From NCBI RefSeq assembly GCF_001949145.1, contig NW_019091392.1:241896-256367 (forward strand): 14,472 bases of DNA, given 5' to 3'. How positions within the stretch are numbered: position 1 is the first letter of the stretch; the number at the start of each line of letters is the position of its first letter. Positions 8,803 to 14,472 of this stretch are shown here, in pieces. Below the pieces are notes generated by a model. It saw nothing but the letters and a program-made list of their open reading frames with translations, did no database searches and was not told the origin of the DNA. A program made the position numbers and the translations under genes. This DNA is from Acanthaster planci (Eukaryota > Echinodermata > Asteroidea > Valvatida > Acanthasteridae).

Positions 8803-9266
8803 ATGACTTGGATAAAAGAAGAGATTTGTGAATTACTCGGTATATCAACGCCTACACCACCGCCGCCGGCAAAAGACATATGTCCACAAGACAATAAAAG
8901 AATAAAAGACGGATTTATCTATTGTCACAACTGTTTTGAAATATTAACTCCTTATTCAGATTTTGAAGTACAAACGTACACAGCAAATATAATCAGCGTT
9001 TTGTTTATAAAAATCCCAAATCAAAAACCGACAAAATATTTAAACAACTAAATATTCAATTAACTAAAGAACAAGTGGTACTCTTAGAATGCAAATTAAA
9101 CCAAATTTTAGCAGGTAAAATTTCTCGAGGGCGACCACTCAAGGCATTGAACGCAGTGTGCTATCAAGACGTAATGCAAGTCTCAGAAAATGAAATCAAA
9201 TGTCTGTTTCAAGTATCGAACAAGCACTTTAAAGATGCCGTAGATAAATCTAAAACGGTACAATAA
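8803..9266 (+). pseudogene. TFIIB-like protein: zinc ribbon plus cyclin-type helical domain, frameshifted
   Basis: The ATG at 8803 starts MTWIKEEICELLG, followed by a Pro-rich linker and a ribbon-like block CPQD...DGFIYCHNCFEIL. The second Cys pair (CHNC) is intact and the first is reduced to CPQD. Near 8979 a frameshift occurs. The new frame runs to a TAA at 9264-9266 and is rich in helices, with LTKEQVVLLECKLNQILAG, then ISRGRPLKALNAVCYQ, then VSENEIKCLFQVSNKHF. The order and spacing (ribbon, then an RGRP-x2-A-x3-A helix, then a recognition-helix-like FQVSNKHF) resemble TFIIB/TFB, where the ribbon recruits RNA polymerase and the cyclin fold binds TBP and DNA. Only about one cyclin repeat is present. 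A poxvirus-like late transcription factor is an alternative. Role in viral transcription is inferred. Confidence 0.5.
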
Positions 9267-9267
9267 A

Positions 9268-9559
9268 AAGAAAACGCATACTTTTTATTTGACTGCAAAT
9301 CCACAGACGTTTAAATTAGAAAATGCCATCGATAATTTGCAAGGCGATAAAAAGATTAAAGTCAGAAAAGTAAGCTTTCAACCAGAATATTTCAACATTA
9401 CAAAATCTACCAAAATTGAATGGAAAACTCAAGGTAGAAGGAAGTCCCGAAGTAACAAGACTAGAAAGTGTTCTACTACCTGAAGAAATACTTAGTAAAG
9501 CTGTCCCACAACCACCTGCAGAAAGACCAAGTCGAGCTGTTCTCCTCTTATTGTTCTAA
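9268..9559 (+). pseudogene. Possible small structural protein, frameshifted
   Basis: The frame begins immediately after the stop of the preceding gene and reads THTFYLTANPQTFKLENAID, then GDKKIKVRKVSFQPEYFNIT. This alternation of polar and hydrophobic residues suggests beta strands. No ATG is found at the expected start. Near 9424, in a run of four A, the reading moves to another frame that ends in a proline-rich part and LLLLF with TAA at 9557-9559. The opening resembles, from memory, the N-terminal strands of penton or spike-like minor capsid proteins of Polinton and adintovirus elements, but this is a weak match. The gene converges with the next minus-strand gene, with 19 bp between the two stops. 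Confidence 0.35.
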
Positions 9560-9578
9560 AGTGGCGAGTTCTCTATAA

Positions 9579-10218
9579 TTAAGCCCTTCGGTTTTTTGCT
9601 TCTAGGTTTTCGGCAAGTTCTTCTACAATGTCACTAACGCAATCTGATACTTGGGGGAGTTCTTCTGTCTCGACATTTTGGGTTTAAAGGGTTTTAGCAA
9701 TAATTGCGCTTTGGTGACCTTTTTCTCATAATCTCTAAAACCTAGGTTGTCTCTAATAAAAATGCTTCCATTATAACCAGCTTCTTTGGCATTTTTTCTA
9801 ATTGTATCTAGACTTACAATACCTTGTGGATTTTTTTGCTAGTTGGTAAAACCGGTATACCCGACTTCCTTTATAATATAAACCGTAGTATTCGTAATTT
9901 GAATAATATGGAGAATCTTCTGTATCCTTATCGTAAGTAACATATTCAAAATTTTCATAATTGGGTATAGGGGATATCTGATCGGCCTTTACTTTTGTGA
10001 TATTCATAGAACTCGTTTATTTTGGGATTAATTATAAATATTAACTTTCCTAGTTTCAATGTATCTTGTTTAGGTTTTACCATTGCTTGGCCTTCGACAA
10101 ACGACGTTTCTTGTTGCGTTGTGTCAAAGGTATCGTCCCATTCTAAATCATCTTGATTCGGGTCTTTATTTTGATCCAAAAGAGGAATTTCCTCTGGGTC
10201 AAATCCACCTTCTGCCAT
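9579..10218 (-). pseudogene. Acidic-terminus accessory or structural protein, frameshifted
   Basis: ATG at 10218 starts MAEGGFDPEEIPLL, an acidic, probably disordered N-terminus, followed by TSFVEGQAM and a segment near LGKLIFIINPKINEFYEY. Around 9990 the frame shifts into a Tyr-rich part (NYENFEYVTYDKD, YYSNYEYYGLYYKG). Around 9810-9830 it shifts again to IRKNAKEAGYNGSIFIRDN. Near 9680 a last shift enters an acidic tail (VETEELPQVSD) with TAA at 9579-9581. At least three indels are therefore present. An MAEGG-type acidic start followed by an ETSF segment is, as I recall, seen in proteins of cnidarian and other invertebrate Polinton-like elements, whose function is unknown. The gene lies last in the minus-strand block, 16 bp after the preceding stop. 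Confidence 0.5.
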
Positions 10219-10234
10219 TTATAACAAACCTATT

Positions 10235-10440
10235 TTAAGCAGTTGGTAAACTTGCGGGTAGGATACCTTGCGCCATGAGCCAGCCCTGCGTGGCCAATTG
10301 CAGTCATTTGGCTACGTCTTCTACCGACAACCAATCCAAATCGGGCAGTTTGATTTTCAATAGTTTTTTCCCGAGCATGGCGTATGCCATGGAAATTCCA
10401 TGGCGATTCCATTTACGTCTAGTGATTTTAGGTTACTCAT
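10235..10440 (-). pseudogene. Small helical protein, broken
   Basis: An ATG at 10440 starts MSNLKSLDVNGIAME. The reading then shifts, near 10390-10398, into a frame with its own ATG at 10390: MAYAMLGKKLLKIKLPDLDW, then LSVEDVAK. An in-frame TGA lies at 10304-10306. The same frame continues through LQLATQGWLMAQG to a TAA at 10235-10237. The parts give an amphipathic, helix-prone protein of about 65-70 residues. Similar tiny genes occur between the capsid and membrane genes in Polinton-type elements, but I do not recognise this one. It lies 25 bp from the previous gene's stop and 16 bp from the next start, consistent with a compact transcription block. Confidence 0.45.
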
Positions 10441-10464
10441 TATTATTATATACCAATTTTAAAT

Positions 10465-10758
10465 TTATTCCATGTTTAAAACTTCTTGCGCCGGTTTTGG
10501 TATTGTCTGAACTGGTTTTGGTTTTGTTTGAGCAGCGGGCTTCTTTTTAAAAAACAACGCTAAAGCGATTCCTTCAACTATTAAGCCACCCAAAATTAAG
10601 GTTCTGTTTTCGGCGATTGATTGATAAATTTTTTTTCCCAACTTTTCTTCGCGGATTAATTCGCTTAGTTTCATTTTAGCGAGTTGCTGTTTCATCTTCT
10701 TGTTATGTTCCACCAGGCGTTTGCCCTGCTCAACTCGTTTGGGATTTTTAACGTTTAA
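10465..10758 (-). CDS. Small single-pass membrane protein with NPKRVEQGKRL motif
   Basis: The frame is open from a TAG at 10761-10759 to the stop at 10465, about 97 codons. No ATG precedes the first conserved residues: TTA stands where a start might be expected, so the start codon may be lost. It begins with a basic helical segment containing NPKRVEQGKRLVEHNKK. A transmembrane helix follows, near TLILGGLIVEGIALALFF, then a basic stop-transfer KKK and a Pro/Lys-rich tail ending LNME. A KxPxRVxxGKxLxExN start followed by a membrane helix is, to my knowledge, recurrent in invertebrate Polinton and adinto-like elements, probably in virion or membrane proteins. This is the least damaged gene of the block. 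The GTG at 10713 is a poor start because it would drop the conserved motif. Confidence 0.6.
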   Translation of the reverse strand, partial: LNVKNPKRVEQGKRLVEHNKKMKQQLAKMKLSELIREEKLGKKIYQSIAENRTLILGGLIVEGIALALFFKKKPAAQTKPKPVQTIPKPAQEVLNME

Positions 10759-11256
10759 CTAACCGCCTTCACTGGACTGTTGGCTGGTGGTGGTGGTGTT
10801 ACTTCTATTGCTGTTGACATCTTCTTTTACAAAAGACGTATTTTTGTTGATAACCAAATGTTTAGTCGTAATTAAGGTTGCTACCAAGGGTAATAAACAA
10901 ACCCCGTACTTGTAACAAAGCTCGCTCAAGAAATGGCCCATCGTTTGTGATGTGATTGGATTGTCATCTAAATCTTGCGTTAGGTTTTCTTCCGATTTTA
11001 AATCGATGTTAAATCTTAGGTGTAGCAATGCCTAAAAGTCGTGCATACAAGCTCAAAATGTTTCTGCCAAATTTTACTTCTTAAAGACTAAACAATTTTT
11101 CTTGCATCTGCCGGTGCAACAGCTTCGATATCTTTGACGCTGTATTCTTTGCCTAAATATTTTTTTGCTTTCGCCAGAGGTTACTACTGAACAGAGTCTG
11201 TCTTTTACGTTGGGTTTGCTTTTTGAATCGGCAAGTTTACTTTTAATGTCATCCAT
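10759..11256 (-). pseudogene. Helical/membrane protein gene(s), multiply frameshifted
   Basis: ATG at 11256 gives MDDIKSKLADSKSKPNVKDR. At an A7 run near 11165 the frame shifts to YLGKEYSVKDIEAVAP, ending at a TAG (11090-11088). After another shift, the segment KFGRNILSLYARLLG is open to about 11012. A further shift gives FNIDLKSEENLTQDL and a hydrophobic stretch GVCLLPLVATLIT, with stop TAG at 10761-10759. The pieces read in one direction without gaps, so they are either one gene with three indels and a nonsense codon, or two short genes. A basic FGRN-x-L-x-x-Y-A-R-L helix suggests a membrane-interacting or minor capsid protein. I do not recognise the family. Confidence 0.45.
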
Positions 11257-11375
11257 TTTATTATACAATTTTTAAATCTGTTGAACGCTAGCTTAGCATG
11301 GAGGTATTCAAACGTGTAATACGTCAAGTTAATTGCAATAACTAACTCGGAAACTACTTGAATGAATTGCAGCAT
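11205..11375 (-). CDS. Small hydrophobic ORF, 56 aa
   Basis: An intact frame from ATG at 11375 to TAA at 11205-11207 encodes 56 residues, starting MLQFIQVVSELVIAINLTYY. The first 20 residues form a good hydrophobic helix; the rest is basic, with AKLAFNRFKN. It lies between the packaging ATPase stop (11430) and the start of the next gene (11256), overlapping that start by 52 bp in another frame. It fills the only empty slot in the minus-strand block. It could be a small viral membrane protein, or a chance frame; the helix and position favour a real gene. It is one of the few unbroken frames here. Confidence 0.4.
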   Translation of the reverse strand: MLQFIQVVSELVIAINLTYYTFEYLHAKLAFNRFKNCIIKWMTLKVNLPIQKANPT

Positions 11376-11399
11376 TGCTGATATTTAATTACAACAATG

Positions 11400-11437
11400 T
11401 TAATTAACTAGATAACTAGTTATTAGTTGTTAATTAA
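11400..11437. terminator. Palindrome at the 3' end of the ATPase gene
   Basis: TTAATTAA at 11400-11407 and again at 11430-11437 bound an imperfect inverted repeat: the arms TTAATTAAC...TAACTA and TAGTTA...GTTAATTAA pair over about 18 bp with a 2-nt offset. The ATPase stop codon (11430-11432) lies in one arm. A role in ending or stabilising the transcript is possible; an AT-rich foldback with no function is equally possible. Confidence 0.4.
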
Positions 11438-12058
11438 GTAATTTATAACAAACTGGCGGCTCCGTCAAGAACACCAGTTTACTGTACTTTGCGTCTTGCG
11501 AATGCCGTTTTAACTGATTTCGTTCTTCATCTGGTACAACGTCGTTTTCGTCTAAACACTGATCAAAGGAACTTCTGTCTTTTGTGGAAAACATTGTGAT
11601 CCAGGTGGTGTTTTCAGAGAAATCTTTGAGCACCGAATTATACTTTTGAGTCAACAACCAACAACTATGACGATAATGTCTGCCTCTAAAGGCCATTTTA
11701 GTTAACGCGCACGAGCTGCTTTTCTGGATTTTTTGCGATACTTGACATATTGACCAACCGCACAATCATCTATGATAAACAAAGTATTTACTCCGTCAAA
11801 AATGTTTTGTTACAAGTCGACCACTTTGTTAAATTCAAGTTTTTCTCGATCTAAATCACACAAGTGAACATTCTCGTCGGTATATACCCACAACCTTTCT
11901 AAATACGTTTTATTTTTAAACGACATCGGACAAATTATTACGATCGCTTCAAATGCGAATTTATATTCCCATTCTAAACGATCCAAGATCCATTTTGTTT
12001 TTCCCGAGCCCTTTTTGCCAACAATTAAGGCACAGTGAGGTGATTTATACATATTCAT
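11430..12058 (-). pseudogene. A32/FtsK-type genome-packaging ATPase, inactivated
   Basis: ATG at 12058 begins MNMYKSPHCALIVGKKGSGKT, with the Walker A P-loop GKKGSGKT at residues 14-21. An in-frame TAA at 11810-11812 interrupts the gene. The same frame continues with the Walker B strand TLFIIDDC (about 11786-11763). Near 11705 it shifts to another frame carrying LTKMAFRGRHYRHS, WLLTQKYNSVLKDF, MFSTKDRSSFDQCL and ENDVVPDEERNQL, then the stop at 11430-11432. This block order is typical of the ATPases that pump DNA into capsids of Polintons, adintoviruses, virophages and giant-virus relatives. The total of about 209 codons is near the usual size. One stop plus one frameshift make it non-functional. 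The start lies 20 bp after the capsid gene stop. Family assignment is firm. Confidence 0.88.
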
Positions 12059-12064
12059 TTTAAT

Positions 12065-12096
12065 AATAAACCAAACTTTTAATAAACCAAACTTTT
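12065..12096. repeat. 16-bp perfect tandem duplication
   Basis: AATAAACCAAACTTTT occurs at 12065-12080 and again at 12081-12096. It spans the last codons and stop of the capsid gene and the space before the ATPase start. It looks like a recent replication-slippage duplication. Confidence 0.85.
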
Positions 12097-12640
12097 AAAA
12101 TTACAGTCTTTGACCATCAAGTGCGCATTCATCATTAAAACCACATACATTATTAACTGCCCCGCAGTTTCTGCTTCACACTAAATTTGAATCCAAATGT
12201 CACCACCTCTACCAAGGCGGCCTACCCAACGCGGCCTACCCAACCAGTGTGCCGAGTTGTCGTCTGAACTACTGCAATCGAGCCAAAGGCCGTACTTGTC
12301 TTTCAAATAATCGGCCATGTCAACGCCAGTTAGATTCAGATCTTTTACGACCGCTCGGGCTGATTCTGTATCAGAATCACCAAAGAACTTGTTATTTCGG
12401 AAAAGTGTTGAAATTCGATTAGTCCTTGCGAATATAATTGATTTGGTTTACCTTCGACTGTGATGACTGTTTTTGTAATTGTTTTAAAATTGTGAAATAC
12501 GTCCGCATCGTGATAGCTGACGATTCTGTTGCTTTGTAAACTGACGTTGAGTTCTGAAACTAGGTTTCTCGTGCGGTATTTGTATTACCCTGGTGAACAA
12601 GAAGGCGGCACCGTCAAACAGGCAACCGATCAGCCGCATT
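12079..12640 (-). pseudogene. Double-jelly-roll major capsid protein, N-terminally truncated
   Basis: Three frame segments read toward the stop at 12081-12079. The first, about 12640-12588, has FDGAAFLFTRV. The second, 12584 to about 12405, has NLVSELNVSLQSNRIVSYHD, FHNFKTITK and NQLYSQGLIEF. The third, about 12405-12079, has DKYGLWLDCSSSDDNSAHW and GGDIWIQI, then an in-frame TAG (12183-12181), then ETAGQLIMYVVLMMNAHL and a terminal SLVY. The YxLWLDxxSSxDNxxHxxGR block, and the final G-x-L-x-x-Y-x-V-L segment with an xNAxL-type C-terminus, match capsid proteins of invertebrate Polinton/adinto-type elements. The N-terminal part is missing, cut off where polymerase sequence begins. Two indels, one nonsense codon and two short tandem duplications add to the damage. 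The gene lies directly before the packaging ATPase, a usual order. A different structural protein is less likely. Confidence 0.65.
12218..12245. repeat. 14-bp tandem duplication in the capsid gene
   Basis: CGGCCTACCCAACG at 12218-12231 is followed by the same 14 bp with one change at 12232-12245. It inserts a few residues rich in Arg and Gly into the capsid C-terminal region and, not being a multiple of three, would shift the frame. Confidence 0.8.
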
Positions 12641-14452
12641 TAGCACACTCAAAAAATAGATGTATATCCACGTCCGTTATTAATTCGAGCTCGACTTGCA
12701 AATGTTTCAATAACGCGTGCAATGCTAGCCCCGGTGCCGTATAATAATTAGCGGGATCAAGCCCGTAATTTTTGAAGCTCACTTTGCGAAAATTTTCAAA
12801 TACGCAGGCCAATAAAATGGAGTCTGTAAAAGTTGTGATACTCGCCTAAATTTTGACATTGGTGATGTTCTTCTAGGGATATACATTCGCAATTCAACAA
12901 GCTATAAAAAGCTTCTCTCGGCGGAAGTTGTGTTTCTTTAAACTTGGCAAATGAATCCATATATTCGTACAGATAAATGCCCCTTTGTAAAAGCAATTCG
13001 GCATTTTCGGAAACCTGTTTCAAAAGTAATGTAAATGCGTCTTTAGGACATGCTTTTACAAGCGCATCTAATGAGGTACCCAAGAAATTAAATGAATCTA
13101 GAAATTTTAATGACCCACCGAAAAAGAAATATACTTTTCTGAATTTTCCGGAATGCACAGTATTTTTTCGCTAATTGATTGAGATATACCTTTCATAATT
13201 AAATGCGCATCATAATTTTCCAAGTTGTGCAAAAACACAGGAATTTCTGTTTTGCCGGGTTTAATTTGCAGTTGTAAATTGCAAGAGTGATGCGCTGGGC
13301 CACGATATTTGCCCGTAATGTGACAATGATCTCGGACTTTACAAAACACATTTATGGGTTTTTTCGCAATTCATACATTTGTAATCGGTATAACCGCGGT
13401 TGTTTTCTACTTTGTAAATTACTTTTTCGACGTTTGTTGCGGGGTTGCTTGGTTTTAAGCAGTGACATTGATTATCCTGAGTAGGCCAAATTGATCTCTC
13501 GCATATCCAACAAACATTGTTGGCTTTATGCTGTTTATAAAAATCTAGATTCCACTGCATCTTAATTTCCGCTTTATCCAGCAACAGGGAATTAATAAGG
13601 GATTTTGCCGCATTATTAATTATTATTAATTAATATAAATTAATTGTTTATTAATTATTAATTAATTAATTACATTTGAAATGAGCCTCGACATATTTTT
13701 AATCCAACAATAATGTTGTTTATATCCGTTTTCGAATAGTAGCAGGTCTAGGTGCCTATTGATCGAAATATTTTACAAAGTTCGAAATGTGCCTTTCTTT
13801 CGATCGTAGCCGTATAAATTAATTGATAAATAAAATTTTGCAATTCAATTTTGGGAATTTGGTTCCTTGGAGTTGGAAACTTGATGCTGGTGAAATCTGA
13901 TTCACTCGGGTCATATGTTGTTACTCTTCGTCTGTGGATATTATAATTTTGATTTTTCTCGATGACACGTTTCCCTTTTTTAGAATATAATCCAAAGGCG
14001 GCGCAAATTACCCTACGTGTACATTCTTCATCTTCATTTTGCACATTAATGACTGCATTCTTGTTTTGAATATACTCGGGTAAAACTATGTAACTGCAGC
14101 CTTGTGGGTTGTAACAAATCACGTTGAGATAAAACACGATAATTTTGTCAAATATCCAACCTGACTTTCTGTTAACAAACCTTTCGATTTTATCTATCAA
14201 TTCTTGTTTTTGATGTTCCAATGCATTTACAACTTCGTACAAAAAGTTAATGGTTTTGACCTCAAAGTTAAAAATAAATTCCCCAATTTCAAAATCTTGC
14301 TGATTGGGAAGTTCCTTTCTAAATCTGACTTTAATCAACGTTTGCAAATGACAAGTATCTATTTCTTGTAATCGGTCCAATGTCAATTTTTCAATGTATT
14401 TTTTGGACAGAATAAAAAAAGTTAAAAATGCGTGGTATCTGTTCGCAATTGC
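12630..14452 (-). pseudogene. Protein-primed family-B DNA polymerase, internally deleted
   Basis: This is the N-terminal half of a Polinton/adintovirus-type PolB, in pieces. Segment 14452-13748, open with no certain ATG, carries SGWIFDKI, GCSYIVLPEY and AVINVQNEDEEC. After a shift, about 13755-13662 has QHYCWIKNMSRLI. An AT tract then replaces the expected ExoI region. From about 13611, CWICERSIWP and a CMNC pair appear. After another shift come VRDHCHITGKYRG and the ExoII motif HNLENYDAHLIMK. Further shifts near 13120 and 12825 lead to LKFLDSFNFLGTSLD, YMDSFAKFKETQLPPREAFY and FENFRKVSFKNYGLDPANYY. The sequence stops at DVDIHLFF, before the palm. Motifs A, B and C (catalytic Asp residues) are gone. 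It would have copied the element's DNA from a protein primer. At least four indels and two large deletions leave it dead. Confidence 0.9.
13612..13671. repeat. A/T-only tract at the ExoI deletion scar
   Basis: Sixty bases contain only A and T except one G at 13646, made of overlapping TTAATTAA, ATTAAT and TATTAAT words. The tract sits where full-length polymerases of this type have about 150-200 residues including ExoI. It may be filler made during end-joining repair, or expanded simple sequence. Confidence 0.7.
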
Positions 14453-14472
14453 TTAATTTATTTTATCGCTAT

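Larger units (their letters stand above)
7881..14472. mobile_element. Decayed Polinton/Maverick-adintovirus-type element, right end not in window
   Basis: The diagnostic set of this group is present: a protein-primed-type family-B DNA polymerase, a double-jelly-roll capsid protein and an A32/FtsK-like packaging ATPase. Small structural or membrane proteins of the kind seen in such elements accompany them. Genes are intron-less, almost touching, and arranged as a plus-strand left arm and a minus-strand right arm meeting at about 9.57 kb. The region lacks the TACATGTA word common in the host part and looks more AT-rich. An integrase and a capsid maturation protease were not recognised. Almost every gene has frameshifts or stops, and two large deletions hit the polymerase. 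The left limit is approximate. Adintoviruses are the virus-like members of this group; whether this copy was a virus or a transposon cannot be told from its remains. Confidence 0.85.

Noticed and set aside
10230-10550. Plus-strand ORF 10275-10550 and minus ORF 10412-10230.
   Set aside because: They are shadows of the small helical gene at 10440-10235, whose other frame has the better protein-like sequence.
7799-14459. Perfect 13-bp direct repeat AATTGCTTAATTT at 7799-7811 and 14447-14459, roughly flanking the element, considered as a target-site duplication.
   Set aside because: Polintons make about 6-bp duplications, the second copy lies inside or next to the open PolB frame, and a 13-bp AT-rich match is expected by chance in a window of this size.
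1-14472. CRISPR array, bacterial operon or tRNA/rRNA genes.
   Set aside because: No regularly spaced repeat-spacer pattern, ribosome-binding sites, or tRNA/rRNA hallmarks were seen, and the splice sites and retroelement indicate a eukaryote.

Overview
The window reads as metazoan nuclear DNA, most likely from a marine invertebrate such as a sponge, cnidarian or lophotrochozoan; the exact lineage cannot be fixed from sequence alone. The evidence is one clear exon of a eukaryotic eEF1A lysine methyltransferase with splice sites, a decayed Ty3/gypsy retrotransposon, minisatellite DNA, long gene-poor stretches, and a strong excess of the palindrome TACATGTA (14 copies before position 7822, none after).

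Left part (1-7.8 kb), host-like DNA. A CATGGG-rich region holds a tandem minisatellite (about 318-572). It abuts the truncated reverse-transcriptase end of a minus-strand Ty3/gypsy remnant (about 715-1972: gag C-terminus, damaged zinc knuckle, aspartic protease, start of RT). From 2 to 6.2 kb I see no gene I can name, only hairpins, a short AT microsatellite, A-rich sequence and a GC-rich block (3.7-4.0 kb) with a diverged internal duplication. An internal exon of EEF1AKMT1 (N6AMT2) lies on the minus strand at 6344-6621. After a degenerate GCAAA-rich stretch, a plus-strand ORF ending at a good splice donor (7511-7699) is a candidate first exon of an unidentified host gene.

Right part (about 7.9-14.47 kb), an integrated DNA virus or transposon of the Polinton/Maverick-adintovirus type, compact, intron-less, AT-rich and badly decayed. 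Plus-strand remnants lie on its left side: an unassigned coding-like stretch, an unknown Cys-containing protein, a zinc-ribbon plus cyclin-fold protein resembling TFIIB, and a possible structural protein. They converge, with a 19-bp gap at about 9.56-9.58 kb, on a packed minus-strand block. Read 5' to 3' from the right, this block is family-B DNA polymerase, double-jelly-roll major capsid protein, A32/FtsK-type packaging ATPase, several small helical or membrane proteins, and an acidic protein. Together these would replicate the genome (PolB), build the capsid (MCP and small structural proteins) and fill it (ATPase), with the TFIIB-like protein a candidate regulator of transcription. No integrase or protease was recognised, and the right end lies outside the window.

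Nearly every gene of the element carries frameshifts or stops. The polymerase has lost its ExoI region, where a 60-bp almost pure A/T tract now sits, and its whole catalytic palm, where its remains run directly into an N-terminally truncated capsid gene. This is a fossil, not an active element.
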